A stretch of DNA of 64,000 bases from an uncultured bacterium (GCA_948964545.1 CAREDV010000002.1:277983-341982), one strand, 5' to 3'; shown: positions 33,262 through 42,580, counted from the stretch's first letter. Made by a program: numbers and translations. Notes: a model not told the origin generated them from the sequence alone.

Positions 33262-36052
33262 ATTGCAATGTTTTTAAATATTCTTCATTAGCTTTCAAGG
33301 TGTTTTGTGTTGCAACTATTGAGTAAGTCGGCTTATTAGAGAATACGTAATTTGCCGTATTATATATGTCATCAATAGTAATTTTGTCAATTTCATCAAA
33401 AAGCTGATTATCTTTGAATATGCCGTAAGGAGAGTTCACACCATCTATCAGATTAATGTTTTTATCTCCTGGATTGTGATTATCATTTAGTATTGCATTT
33501 TTTAAAGTTAATTTTGCATTGTTTAATTCTTCTTCTGTAACTTTTTCAGATGTAATTTTATCAATGTGTCGTTTAAATCCTTTAATTGATTTTTGAACAT
33601 TATCAAAACTTTGTTCACCTGTTTCTTTGTTTTCTGTGGTTGTACCTATTCTAAGTGTTATAACCCCTGCATCATCATTGTTCTGATAGCGTGATTTTAC
33701 GTGGTATGCGAGTTTTTCTTTTTCCCGCAAATCCATAAACAGGCGTGACGACGGATTGCCGCCGAGAATTATGTTCATAAGTTTCAATGATACTGTGTCT
33801 TTTATATTGCCGTTAATTTTAAATTTATATGCCTGAATAATTTCTGCTTGATTTTTATAATCAGTGTCTGTTAAAACTTTTATTTCTTCTGTAGGCTTAA
33901 ATATTTCCTGCATTTGGGCTGGATTAAATTCTTTTACTTTTGGTAATTGAGTTATTTGTGAGAAAATTTCGTTTTTAAGTTCGGGTTTTCGGTCAAACGG
34001 TGCAGAAATTACAACCATACCTTTGCCGTTTTGCACAAGTTGATTATAAAGAGTTTTTACATCATCAAGTGAGAGAGTTTGTAAGTCATTTAAAATTTCA
34101 TTTTTAGTGAAACCTTGTGGTGTGCCGTCGAATAATTCTTTATCAAGTTTATCGTATGCAGATTTTTCTGAGGTTAAGATGTTATCTCTTATTGTATTTT
34201 TTGCCTGTTGGAAGTCTGCATCGGTAAAGCGCGGATTGTTAATTATTTCTTTGATGTTTTGTAAACTTTTTGTGACAGTATCCGAATCACACCCCATCGA
34301 ACAGCATATTGAATGTTCTGATGCTGAAAGTCCTTTTATAATTCCGTCTTGTGCAAGATCGGCATCCAATTCCTCTTGAGTTTTTGAACTTGTACCTTCA
34401 TTCATAAGTTTTTGCAAAACTAAAGCTGCGGAGGGCTTTATCATAAAATCATTGTCTGTACAGATTTTATAAAGTATTTCAACATTGTCGGTTTTTGAAT
34501 TTTGTGTAATAACTCTGTAATTATTTTGAGTGTTGTATTCTTTTACTGTTTGAGGGTTGATAGCTTCTTTTTTAGCACCTGTAAATGATATGTTTTTATA
34601 ATTTTTTTGAATACTTTCTTCTGTAACATTTGATGGATGTACCACTGTTACTGATGCTTTATTAACGTCAAGATATTTTTTGGCAGTGTTAACCAAATCT
34701 TCAGCAGTCATTGATTTTACAATTTGTTCAAAATTGTTTAAATAATCACTGTTGTTTTCTAAGATTGCAGTTCCTATTGCATCGTTTGTTGCAAACGAGT
34801 TTTCAAGGATGCTCGAGAAAGATTTGAGCATTAATTTTTTTATAATCTGTATTTCTTTTTCTGTCGGCGGATTGTTTGCTATATTGCCGATTTCGGTAAA
34901 CATTGCTTTGAGAACTTTTTCAGAATTTTCATCAGTACTTTCCGACATAAACATAATGACTCTGCCGTCTTTAGAGTTTGCGCTTATTTTTTCCTGTTCT
35001 GATATTGAAACAGAGTTCAGGGGTTTAATTTTAGTGTTAATTCTTGCGCTTGGAGATGTTGAAAGAAGTATTCCAAGAGCTTTTGCATAAATTCTTTCTT
35101 TCGTATTATCTGATGACGGCCCGTTAAAACCTATAATCATTGCGGTTGCAGCTGCTTTGTCAGAAATTAAATCCTCTCTGACAGCCTTGTCAATGGGTTT
35201 AAATGTTTCAAAATGCTGTTGGATTTTTGGCTGTTTTTTTGACGTAAAATATTTTGAAATAATCTGCATTGTTTCATCAGGTTTTACGTCGCCTGTGATA
35301 ACAGTCACCATATTTGCGGGGTAATAGTTATTATTATAATAATTTACAACATCTTCTCGAGTTAGGCTGGTGATATTAGCTGTTGTTCCGCCAATCATGT
35401 CTGCAGATGAGCTTTTTATGCTGTAAAGGTTTTTGAGCATTTTGTTTATCGCAAGATTTTCGGGATTTGAGGTAATCATGTTAATTTCAGAATTTACAAT
35501 CCCTTTTTCTTTTTCAAGTTTTTCAACTGCGAACAAAGGTGTTTCGAGCATTGAGGCGTGAAGTTTGATTTTGTTTTCCAAATCACCGTCATTTAAGAGG
35601 TTAGAACTTATATAGTAATTTGTTTCGGCAAAGCCTGTTGATGCGTTTGTTGAAGCCCCCATTTTATCAACCAGTTTAAAGAAATCACCTTCTTGTAATC
35701 CTTCAGAACCGTTGAATAAATTATGTTCAATATAGTGGCTTATACCGCGAATATTGTCGGGTTCATTCATTGAACCTGTGTTTACATAGGTTCTTAAAAC
35801 AGTTTCACCATCTTGCGGAACAATTATTACTTTTTGACCATTTGCGAGTTTGTAACAATGAGCTTTTGTATCATAAGGGAAATTAATTTCGCCAGTTTTT
35901 GAATAGCTCATAGGAGTTTTAACGGCAAAATCTGGTTTAACGTCCTGCAGCTGTTCAATCTGCGGGTTTGTCGCATTGTTAGCTTTGAAAGACGGTTTAT
36001 TTTGCGCAGTATTATAATTATTTACACTATTAATAGAATTTATTCTAACCAT
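33260..36052 (-). CDS. M16-family zinc metallopeptidase (pitrilysin/insulinase-like)
   Basis: The 930-residue protein has two M16 repeats, as in presequence-protease or pqqL-type enzymes. The first half carries the inverted zinc motif HYIEH (H106, E109, H110) and the downstream Glu of NSEINM (E189), so it should be active; the second half (about 505-930) lacks this motif, as usual. There is no signal peptide. The N-terminal 45 residues are low-complexity and contain PSFKAN (20-25); the inter-domain linker carries ISFTGA (488-493), the same short motif seen in other unknowns. The role is probably peptide degradation inside the cell or at a membrane. It lies downstream of purA by 33 bases on the same strand. 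Confidence 0.93.
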   Translation of the reverse strand: MVRINSINSVNNYNTAQNKPSFKANNATNPQIEQLQDVKPDFAVKTPMSYSKTGEINFPYDTKAHCYKLANGQKVIIVPQDGETVLRTYVNTGSMNEPDNIRGISHYIEHNLFNGSEGLQEGDFFKLVDKMGASTNASTGFAETNYYISSNLLNDGDLENKIKLHASMLETPLFAVEKLEKEKGIVNSEINMITSNPENLAINKMLKNLYSIKSSSADMIGGTTANITSLTREDVVNYYNNNYYPANMVTVITGDVKPDETMQIISKYFTSKKQPKIQQHFETFKPIDKAVREDLISDKAAATAMIIGFNGPSSDNTKERIYAKALGILLSTSPSARINTKIKPLNSVSISEQEKISANSKDGRVIMFMSESTDENSEKVLKAMFTEIGNIANNPPTEKEIQIIKKLMLKSFSSILENSFATNDAIGTAILENNSDYLNNFEQIVKSMTAEDLVNTAKKYLDVNKASVTVVHPSNVTEESIQKNYKNISFTGAKKEAINPQTVKEYNTQNNYRVITQNSKTDNVEILYKICTDNDFMIKPSAALVLQKLMNEGTSSKTQEELDADLAQDGIIKGLSASEHSICCSMGCDSDTVTKSLQNIKEIINNPRFTDADFQQAKNTIRDNILTSEKSAYDKLDKELFDGTPQGFTKNEILNDLQTLSLDDVKTLYNQLVQNGKGMVVISAPFDRKPELKNEIFSQITQLPKVKEFNPAQMQEIFKPTEEIKVLTDTDYKNQAEIIQAYKFKINGNIKDTVSLKLMNIILGGNPSSRLFMDLREKEKLAYHVKSRYQNNDDAGVITLRIGTTTENKETGEQSFDNVQKSIKGFKRHIDKITSEKVTEEELNNAKLTLKNAILNDNHNPGDKNINLIDGVNSPYGIFKDNQLFDEIDKITIDDIYNTANYVFSNKPTYSIVATQNTLKANEEYLKTLQ

Positions 36053-36085
36053 AATAATATAAAAACAACGAGTTAAAAAAATTTG

Positions 36086-37366
36086 CTATTTTGTAAAGAT
36101 TGTTTGATTTCTATCTGGACCGACGCTCACAATTGAGATTGGAACTTCAAGAATTTCCTCTAATCTTTCAAGATATTTTCTAGCATTTTCTGGGAGTTTT
36201 TCGTATTCGGTTATGCCTGTAATATCTTCTCTCCAGCCTTTGTGAGTTTCGTAAACAGGTTCTAAATATTTGTGGATAAATACATTTGTCGGATAGCTTG
36301 TATAAATTTTGCCGTCGCGTGTATCTTTGTATGCTGTACAAATTTTAATATCATCAAATGTATCAAATACGTCGATTTTTGTCAAAGCAATTGATGTCAG
36401 ACCGCCGACGAGTACTGCATATTTCATTGTAACCGCATCAAACCATCCGCATCGTCGCGGTCTGCCTGTTGTTACCCCGAATTCATGACCGATTGTTTGG
36501 ATTTTACTGCCTGTTTCGTCTGTCAATTCAGTTACGAAAGGTCCTTCGCCGACACGTGTTACGTATGCTTTTGCAACCCCAATAACTTCATCAATCATAC
36601 AAGGACCGTAGCCAGAACCTGTTGATGCACCGCCGCCGATTGGGTTTGATGATGTTACGAAAGGATATGTGCCGTAATCAATATCAAGCATTACGCCTTG
36701 CGCCCCTTCAAAAAGAACAGCTTTTTTCTCGCGTTTTGCATCTTCTAAAACTTTTTGCCAGTCAAAGCAAACATAAGGTCTAAAAATTTCAGCATATTTT
36801 TTGCAAAGTGCCGTAACTTCTTCTTTTGTATAAGTTTTTAATCCATAAACTTCTTTTAATGTTTTGTTTTTGATTGGAAGAATTATGTCTAATTTTTCAG
36901 AAAGTGCTTCTTCTGAATATAAATCTTCTATTTTTAATCCTATTCGTGCCATTTTGTCAGTATAAGTCGGCCCGATACCTTTTTTAGTTGTACCTATTTT
37001 ACCCTTGCCTGCTGTACTTTCAGCATAACCGTCAACTTCTGTATGCCAAGGCATTGTAATTGATGCAAGCGGATTGATTTTTAGAGCCGAAACATCAATT
37101 CCTTCTTCTATTAAACCTTTAATTTCCTGTTCAAAAGATTCTGGCAAAATTACCGTTCCTGCGCCGATAAAGCAGGTTTTTCCCTTATAAAGAATGCCAG
37201 ATGGGATAAGGTGGAATTTGAAAGTTTTGTCATGTGCAACAACAGTATGCCCTGCGTTGCATCCGCCCTGATATCTTATGATTAAATCCGCATCCTGTGC
37301 CAATAAATCCGTAATCTTTGCTTTACCTTCATCGCCCCATTGAGCGCCGACAACTACTCTGTTCAT
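36086..37366 (-). CDS. purA: adenylosuccinate synthetase
   Basis: PurA joins IMP and aspartate with GTP to form adenylosuccinate in AMP synthesis. The 426-residue protein starts at the ATG at 37366 (AAAGGA upstream), preferred over 37381. It shows GAQWGDEGKAK at the N-terminus, GCNAGHTVV, the KKGIGPTYTDK and FEGAQGVMLDIDYGTYPFVTSSN signatures, and a C-terminal TKIDVFD GTP-binding region. The length is typical. It follows etfA by 22 bases on the same strand, probably in one operon, although no functional link is known. Confidence 0.98.
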   Translation of the reverse strand: MNRVVVGAQWGDEGKAKITDLLAQDADLIIRYQGGCNAGHTVVAHDKTFKFHLIPSGILYKGKTCFIGAGTVILPESFEQEIKGLIEEGIDVSALKINPLASITMPWHTEVDGYAESTAGKGKIGTTKKGIGPTYTDKMARIGLKIEDLYSEEALSEKLDIILPIKNKTLKEVYGLKTYTKEEVTALCKKYAEIFRPYVCFDWQKVLEDAKREKKAVLFEGAQGVMLDIDYGTYPFVTSSNPIGGGASTGSGYGPCMIDEVIGVAKAYVTRVGEGPFVTELTDETGSKIQTIGHEFGVTTGRPRRCGWFDAVTMKYAVLVGGLTSIALTKIDVFDTFDDIKICTAYKDTRDGKIYTSYPTNVFIHKYLEPVYETHKGWREDITGITEYEKLPENARKYLERLEEILEVPISIVSVGPDRNQTIFTK

Positions 37367-37388
37367 ATCCCGTCCTTTCATTACGAGA

Positions 37389-38381
37389 TTATTTTAACAT
37401 AAACATTTTAGAAAGTTGAGGCAAAACTTCAAATACGTCCCCGACAAATCCTACATCTGCGATTTCAAATATTGGAGCGTTCGAGTCTTTGTTTATGGCA
37501 ATAATTTTATCGCTGTCGCACATGCCTACAGTATGCTGAATTGCTCCTGAAATCCCGCAGGCAATATATAGTTTTGGCGTAACGGTTTTTCCAGTCTGCC
37601 CGATTTGAACATCCTGAGAAGCCAGCCCCATATCAACTGCTCCGCGGCTTGCTCCGATACTTGCACCGATACTTTTTGCAAATTCTTTTAAAAGTTCAAA
37701 CCCTGCTTCATTTTTCATTCCCTTACCGCCTGCAACGATTATTTGTGCGCTGTCAAGGTCGTTGATTGTGACATTAATTCGTTTTACAAATTCAATAAAT
37801 TCTACTTTTCTTTTAATATCGTCAATTTCGGGTTTTTTATAAATAAATTGGGTGTTTTTTACAACATTTTCACTCAATGGTTTGAAAACTTTTGGTCTGA
37901 CCGTTGCCATTTGAGGTTTTGTTCTGCATAAAATTGTTGCCATAAGTTTTCCGCCAAATGTCGGACGGGTTGCAGCAAGCTGTCCTTTTTCATTAATATC
38001 AAGGTCAATACAGTCTGCGGTCAATCCTGTATGAAGTGCAGATGAAATTCTTGGGGCTAAATCTCTGCCTTGAGTTGTTGCACCAATCAGGATTATGTCA
38101 GGATTAACCTCTTTTATAATATCAATCGCAACTTTTGCAAAGAACTCTGTTGAATAATGCGTAAATCTATTATCCTCAGCAATGTAAACCTTATCAAAAC
38201 CTGAATTAATAAAAGCTTCATTATAAAGCTGTGCAAGTCCCTGTTTGCAGATTAAAAGAGCCGAAACTTCCGCATTATCAAGTTTTTTTGAAAGTTCTTG
38301 AGCTTTGCAGGCGAGTTCAAAAAGAACCGTATGAACATAATTTTCTTGTGTAACTTCTGCATAAAGGAGAATTTCAGCCAT
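37389..38381 (-). CDS. etfA: electron transfer flavoprotein alpha subunit
   Basis: EtfA with EtfB binds FAD and passes electrons between dehydrogenases and quinone or ferredoxin partners. The 330-residue protein shows the C-terminal FAD-binding domain with the typical GQTGKTVTPKLYIACGISGA segment and KIIAINKDSNAPIFEIADVGFVGD. The start at 38381 overlaps the end of etfB by 8 bases. No adjacent acyl-CoA dehydrogenase gene is seen, so the electron donor is unclear; the neighbouring NfnA-like reductase suggests a link with NAD(P)H or ferredoxin. Confidence 0.96.
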   Translation of the reverse strand: MAEILLYAEVTQENYVHTVLFELACKAQELSKKLDNAEVSALLICKQGLAQLYNEAFINSGFDKVYIAEDNRFTHYSTEFFAKVAIDIIKEVNPDIILIGATTQGRDLAPRISSALHTGLTADCIDLDINEKGQLAATRPTFGGKLMATILCRTKPQMATVRPKVFKPLSENVVKNTQFIYKKPEIDDIKRKVEFIEFVKRINVTINDLDSAQIIVAGGKGMKNEAGFELLKEFAKSIGASIGASRGAVDMGLASQDVQIGQTGKTVTPKLYIACGISGAIQHTVGMCDSDKIIAINKDSNAPIFEIADVGFVGDVFEVLPQLSKMFMLK

Positions 38382-39144
38382 TTAAGCCTCCGAATTCTTT
38401 TATTTTATCTGCAAGGCAGTTTATGTCATCACAGAATTTGCATTCCCAGCGTTTGTTTTCTGGACGGAATGCACGGCTTACATAAGTGGGTGAGCCTTTA
38501 ATTCCGACATCATCGGGAGTGAGCCCTATATCTTCCATAGAATAAACGGAAATCTCTGCATTTCTTGCTCTTTTTATTCCGTTAATTGTTGGACGCGCAG
38601 GTTCTTCAAACCCTTTTAGCATACAAACAAGTGCTGGAAGTTGAACTTTTACTGTTTCTATTCCCTCTTCAAGTTCTCGTTCTGCATAAATACTTTTGCC
38701 GTCAAATCTGTCCAATTTCCTTACATACGTAACCTGCGGGATTCCTAATTGCCCTGCAATACTTGGACCAGTTTGCGCTGTATCGCCGTCGACTGCAAAT
38801 TGACCGCAGATTATCAAATCAAAATCGGGCATTTTGGTTTTTATGGCTGAAGCAATTGTTTTACCAGTAGCGTAAGTATCTGCGCCTGCAAATTTCTTGT
38901 CAGAAATTAGTACTCCCTTATCACATCCAACAGCGATAGCTTTTCTTAGCATGCTGTCAGCCTGCAAAGGTCCCATTGTTAAAACAGTAATTTCTGCATC
39001 TTTAAATTTTAAAGCCTGTTCAATTGCGTATACATCAAAAGGGTTGATGATACTTTCGACACCCTCCCTTTGAATAGTGTTATTTTCAGTCCATTTGATA
39101 TCTGTTGTATCAGGGACTTGTTTTATACAAACGAGTATTTTCAT
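38374..39144 (-). CDS. etfB: electron transfer flavoprotein beta subunit
   Basis: The 256-residue protein starts at the ATG at 39144, giving the family-typical MKILVCIKQVPDT; the upstream ATG at 39171 is less likely. The nucleotide/flavin site reads GQFAVDGDTAQTGP (about 119-132), the type found in EtfB proteins of bifurcating complexes, though this alone does not prove bifurcation. A C-x2-C-x5-C set near the C-terminus (CKFCDDINC) is unusual and could bind a metal. The gene is overlapped by etfA downstream and preceded by the four-cysteine gene. Confidence 0.95.
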   Translation of the reverse strand: MKILVCIKQVPDTTDIKWTENNTIQREGVESIINPFDVYAIEQALKFKDAEITVLTMGPLQADSMLRKAIAVGCDKGVLISDKKFAGADTYATGKTIASAIKTKMPDFDLIICGQFAVDGDTAQTGPSIAGQLGIPQVTYVRKLDRFDGKSIYAERELEEGIETVKVQLPALVCMLKGFEEPARPTINGIKRARNAEISVYSMEDIGLTPDDVGIKGSPTYVSRAFRPENKRWECKFCDDINCLADKIKEFGGLNG

Positions 39145-39216
39145 TTTTTTACCATCGGGCGGCTCATTCATAGGCCTGTTAAACAGTGGTTAGATTTTTT
39201 AGAACGCCTACTGATT

Positions 39217-39396
39217 TTATTTTTTAGGCTGCCCCTTTTGTCTTGCAGTAGTTTCAAGCAGTGCGTTGTATGCAAGCATGTATACCGAACATTTTTTTAC
39301 GCTTGGCACATACCATGCACAGCTTTCAAGTGTACAAACCTTATCAATTTCAGAACCTGCTGACATCAGCGGGCAGTATGGAATATCTTTTGCCAT
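39217..39396 (-). CDS. 59-aa four-cysteine protein between NfnA-like and EtfB genes
   Basis: This short gene (59 residues, below usual ORF thresholds) begins MAKDIPYCPLMSAGSEIDKV and has cysteines at 8, 21, 26 and 36, then a basic tail ending QPKK. A strong AGGAGAG precedes the ATG at 39396, which is 1 base after the stop of the NfnA-like gene, so it is surely translated with it. Four spaced cysteines suggest an iron-sulfur or zinc site. I recognise no family; it could be a small electron carrier or assembly factor for the flavoprotein complex. Confidence 0.8.
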   Translation of the reverse strand: MAKDIPYCPLMSAGSEIDKVCTLESCAWYVPSVKKCSVYMLAYNALLETTARQKGQPKK

Positions 39397-39397
39397 A

Positions 39398-40240
39398 TTA
39401 ATCTCTCCTTGCCTGTTTTAGTAAATTACAGTTTTCGTCGCGTTTTCTTTCCTGATCTTTGTAGATTCTGGTTCTGTTTATAACTTCATCAAAATCTATT
39501 TTGTGAGCATCAAAGTCAGGGCCGTCAACGCAGGCAAATTTTGTTTCTCCGCCGACTGTAACACGGCATGCTCCGCACATACCTGTTCCGTCAACCATGA
39601 TAGGGTTCATACTTGCTTCAGTATAAATCCCTTTATCGCGTGTTAAATCCGCCACTGCGCGCATCATCGGCATAGGTCCGACGGCTATTGCATAATCTAC
39701 TTTTTCTGTATCAATAATTCTTTGAAGCACCTGAGTAACAAAACCTTTTTCGCCTAAAGTTCCGTCATCTGTGGTTATAAATAGTTCTGTGCAGGCATCT
39801 TTCATTTTATCCTGCCAGAAAATTAAATCCTTTGTTCTTGCGCCCATAATCATATAAACCTTGTTGCCTGCTTCTTTAAAAGCTTTTGCTATCAAATAAC
39901 AAGGAGCTGCACCGTATCCGCCTGCAAGACAAACTACTGTACCATATTTTTTGATGTGTGTCGGTTTGCCTAAAGGCCCTGCTATGTCACAAATTTCATC
40001 CCCCTCATTTAAAGCTGCAAGTTTTTTAGTAGAATATCCTACAGCCATAAATACTAAGGTTAATTCGCCTTTTTCTTTGTTAACATCAGCGATTGTTAAA
40101 GGTACTCTTTCGCTGTTTTCATCTGCTCTGAATATAATAAATTGTCCAGCTTTTGCGTTTCTTACAACATAAGGCGCATCAATTGTTATTTCAAACTGAT
40201 TAGGACAAATTTCTTTTTTTGATAATATTTTATAACCCAT
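39398..40240 (-). CDS. NfnA-like ferredoxin-NAD(P) reductase subunit (SudB/PyrK-like)
   Basis: The 280-residue protein belongs to the FNR-like family that includes NfnA, sulfide dehydrogenase SudB and dihydroorotate dehydrogenase electron-transfer subunit PyrK. FAD-binding region: RVPLTIADVN (about 45-54). NAD(P) region: VVCLAGGYGAAPCYLIA (about 102-118). The [2Fe-2S] cysteines lie in GTGMCGACRVTVGG and the following KFACVDGP. The partner NfnB/large subunit is absent from the window. AGAGGGAA precedes the ATG at 40240. It is followed by the four-cysteine gene, etfB and etfA, so these may form one flavin-based electron transfer unit. Confidence 0.92.
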   Translation of the reverse strand: MGYKILSKKEICPNQFEITIDAPYVVRNAKAGQFIIFRADENSERVPLTIADVNKEKGELTLVFMAVGYSTKKLAALNEGDEICDIAGPLGKPTHIKKYGTVVCLAGGYGAAPCYLIAKAFKEAGNKVYMIMGARTKDLIFWQDKMKDACTELFITTDDGTLGEKGFVTQVLQRIIDTEKVDYAIAVGPMPMMRAVADLTRDKGIYTEASMNPIMVDGTGMCGACRVTVGGETKFACVDGPDFDAHKIDFDEVINRTRIYKDQERKRDENCNLLKQARRD

Positions 40241-40262
40241 AATTCCCTCTTTTCAGATTATA

Positions 40263-41543
40263 CTATAAAAACAGTTCGCCGTAAAGTTTTCCGTTTTTCA
40301 ACTTTGTTATTTTTATTGTTTGAAGCGTGTTAGCAAGCGTTTCATCTTTAGTGTTTAACGTTACTGTAAGGTAATTTTTTGTAACACCTTTCATAAAACC
40401 GTTTTTGTCAGGACGTTTTTCGACTAATAATTCGGCTGTTTTTCCGATATTTTTTTCGATAAATTCCTGATATTTAAAAGCAGAGAGTGTTTTAACAATT
40501 TCTGCGCGCTGCTGGCGGATATTTTCGGGAACCTGATTTTCCGCCCTTGCACCAACTGTTCCCTCTCTGACAGAATATGGGAAAGTGTGGATTTGTGTAA
40601 GCCCCGATTTTCTCAAATTATTAACAGTAATATCAAAATCCTCATACGTTTCGCCCGCAAAGCCTGTAATTATGTCGCTTCCGAGAAACGGCAGGTCAAA
40701 CATTGAATTAATTTTTTCGATTTGTGCAAGATAATCTTCTACCTTGTAAAATCTGTTCATGGATTTTAAAGTCTTGTTGCATGCTGATTGCAATGAAAGG
40801 TGAAAATGCGGACAGAATTTTTCTGATTTTTGTAAAAATTCCAGCATCTCATCAGTTATTTCAAGCGGATTAAGAGAACCAAGCCTGTAACGCAAGTTTG
40901 TGCGGGCTTCAATTTCTTTTAAAAGGTCTAAAAGTTCCATCCCAAAATCTTTTCCCCACTGACCTATGTGAATTCCTGTCAGAACGATTTCTTTAAAACC
41001 ATGTTTTTCAAAATTGTTAATTTGTTCAATAATAAAGTCAATATCTGCACTTCTGCTTTTTCCTCTGGCAAAAGGGATTATACAATATGAACATCTGTTG
41101 TCGCATCCGTCTTGAATTTTTAGACTTGCACGTGTTTTGGTCATATCTTCAAGAACAACTTTATTAAAATCTTTTAGCGCCATAATATCAGCCGTCTGGC
41201 ATTTAACCCCGTTTGAGAGAACTTCTGTCATATTAAGCTTTTCGTCATTGCCGATTACAAAGTCAATAAAATCATTCTCAAGAAGTTTTTCTTTTTCAAT
41301 CTGTGCAACACAGCCTGTCAAAATATTTATAATATTGGAATTTTTATGCTTTGCATTGCGCAGAAGATACATTGCTTCGTTGTCACTTTTATGAGTTACA
41401 GAGCAGGAATTTAGGATATAAATATCTGCATCTTCTATATTTTTAACTTCTTCATATCCGTTTTTGTTTAAATTTTCTTTTATAATTGAGCCTTCAAATT
41501 GGTTGGATTTACAGCCCATTGAGTGAATGTAATACTTTTTCAT
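40263..41543 (-). CDS. mtaB: tRNA threonylcarbamoyladenosine methylthiotransferase MtaB
   Basis: MtaB adds a methylthio group to t6A37 of tRNAs. The 426-residue protein has the UPF0004 cluster cysteines C11, C47 and C78 and the radical SAM cysteines C147, C151 and C154 in GCDNRCSYCIIPFARGKSRS. A TRAM-like domain closes the protein. MtaB rather than MiaB is suggested by the SMGCKSNQ N-terminus and the CIIPFARGKSRS context. The ATG at 41543 has no Shine-Dalgarno sequence and lies six bases after a TATTAT box with a TTTACA -35: probably leaderless. Confidence 0.95.
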   Translation of the reverse strand: MKKYYIHSMGCKSNQFEGSIIKENLNKNGYEEVKNIEDADIYILNSCSVTHKSDNEAMYLLRNAKHKNSNIINILTGCVAQIEKEKLLENDFIDFVIGNDEKLNMTEVLSNGVKCQTADIMALKDFNKVVLEDMTKTRASLKIQDGCDNRCSYCIIPFARGKSRSADIDFIIEQINNFEKHGFKEIVLTGIHIGQWGKDFGMELLDLLKEIEARTNLRYRLGSLNPLEITDEMLEFLQKSEKFCPHFHLSLQSACNKTLKSMNRFYKVEDYLAQIEKINSMFDLPFLGSDIITGFAGETYEDFDITVNNLRKSGLTQIHTFPYSVREGTVGARAENQVPENIRQQRAEIVKTLSAFKYQEFIEKNIGKTAELLVEKRPDKNGFMKGVTKNYLTVTLNTKDETLANTLQTIKITKLKNGKLYGELFL

Positions 41544-41549
41544 ATTTTA

Positions 41550-41578
41550 ATAATATAAAAAAGTATTATACTTGTAAA
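41550..41578 (-). promoter_or_regulatory. leaderless promoter of mtaB
   Basis: Minus strand: TTTACA (41578-41573), 17-base spacer, TATTAT (41555-41550), six bases, ATG at 41543. Confidence 0.7.
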
Positions 41579-41614
41579 TATTCTTAACAAAAATTTTGAA
41601 AACTAGCAAAAAAT

Positions 41615-41643
41615 TTTACTTTTGGTTTTTGATACAGTATAAT
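41615..41643 (+). promoter_or_regulatory. promoter of the 293-aa membrane protein gene
   Basis: TTTACT (41615-41620), 17-base spacer, TATAAT (41638-41643); AAAGG then serves the ATG at 41667. Confidence 0.65.
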
Positions 41644-41666
41644 AAATTTGCGAAAGGTGTGTGTAT

Positions 41667-42548
41667 ATGCAAGTATCTTCAATAGGTCCTAATTTTCAAG
41701 GCAGACGTGATAATGTTGATGCCTTGATTGGTTTGGATGATAATTCTATTCGTCAGTTAGCTTATATGAAAACTTCAGCTAAAATTGACCATGATAAAAA
41801 TCGTAAAGTTACTAACACGCTGTTTTATAATGCTCCGTTGGCAGCAGGTTTAGGGACAGCTTTATTAACTAAAAACGGTAATACAAAAATATTTTCAAAA
41901 GAATTGACAGGAACTGCAGGCAGAATGGCTAAAGGCTTAAAAGTTGCAGCTTATTGGACTGCTGGACTTTTAGCTATTGATTTGTTGGGCGCTGCTAAAA
42001 ATAAATTAGCTCAAAAGTCTCCAGAAATGAGAAATTTCGATAAAGAACATCCGCTTTTATCTTTAGGTACAATGATTGCGGCAGGTCTTGGCGCATTCGT
42101 TCTTGTAAGCAAAGGTGCTGGCAGACTTGCAAAAGTTACCGCTCCAAAATTTATGCAAAAAGGCACAGAAAGAGCTGCAAACTTCTTAAACGAAAGCAGA
42201 ATTATGGTAAAAGCTAAAAACGGTTATAAAAATCTTTTGGCAAAAACACCTTCTGCTTTAAAAGAAATCGGTAAAACTGCGCTGGAATGGGCTCCTACAG
42301 CATTATTGTTCGGCGGCTTGTTCCACTCTATAGCAAGTGCACATTCTGAAAGCAGAGAATTTTCTAAAAATTATACAGAACTTAAGGAAAAGCAAATAAA
42401 TGTTTCTCGAGCAAGAGTTCGTGAACTCGCTGTTCAAAACGATTTAATGATGCAGGAAACTCGAAATAGAGAAGATGCAGCGTTATTGAAAGATAATTTG
42501 GCAGAACTTCCAGAAGAAGTCATTGAAAAAGTTGAAGATTTAGCTTAA
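41667..42548 (+). CDS. unknown membrane protein with N-terminal PNFQG motif
   Basis: The ATG at 41667 (293 residues; AAAGG 9 bases upstream) is preferred to the GTG at 41661. The N-terminus reads MQVSSIGPNFQGRRDNVDAL: PNFQG at 8-12 is the [SN]F-x-[AG] motif and there is no signal peptide. Hydrophobic segments are at about 57-72, 88-104, 128-146 and 215-230. The rest is Lys/Glu-rich helix. It resembles in style, but not clearly in sequence, the proteins at 9661, 57531 and 58250. No known family. Confidence 0.75.
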   Translation: MQVSSIGPNFQGRRDNVDALIGLDDNSIRQLAYMKTSAKIDHDKNRKVTNTLFYNAPLAAGLGTALLTKNGNTKIFSKELTGTAGRMAKGLKVAAYWTAGLLAIDLLGAAKNKLAQKSPEMRNFDKEHPLLSLGTMIAAGLGAFVLVSKGAGRLAKVTAPKFMQKGTERAANFLNESRIMVKAKNGYKNLLAKTPSALKEIGKTALEWAPTALLFGGLFHSIASAHSESREFSKNYTELKEKQINVSRARVRELAVQNDLMMQETRNREDAALLKDNLAELPEEVIEKVEDLA

Positions 42549-42580
42549 AAAAAGACGCTTTTTAAAAGCGTCTTTTTTTA
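42547..42580. terminator. bidirectional terminator
   Basis: GACGCTTT (42554-42561) pairs with AAAGCGTC (42565-42572), with As before and seven Ts after. Confidence 0.92.

Noticed and set aside
39145..39171. EtfB start at 39171
   Set aside because: The extra nine residues are unlike EtfB N-termini; MKILVCIKQVPDT at 39144 matches the family.
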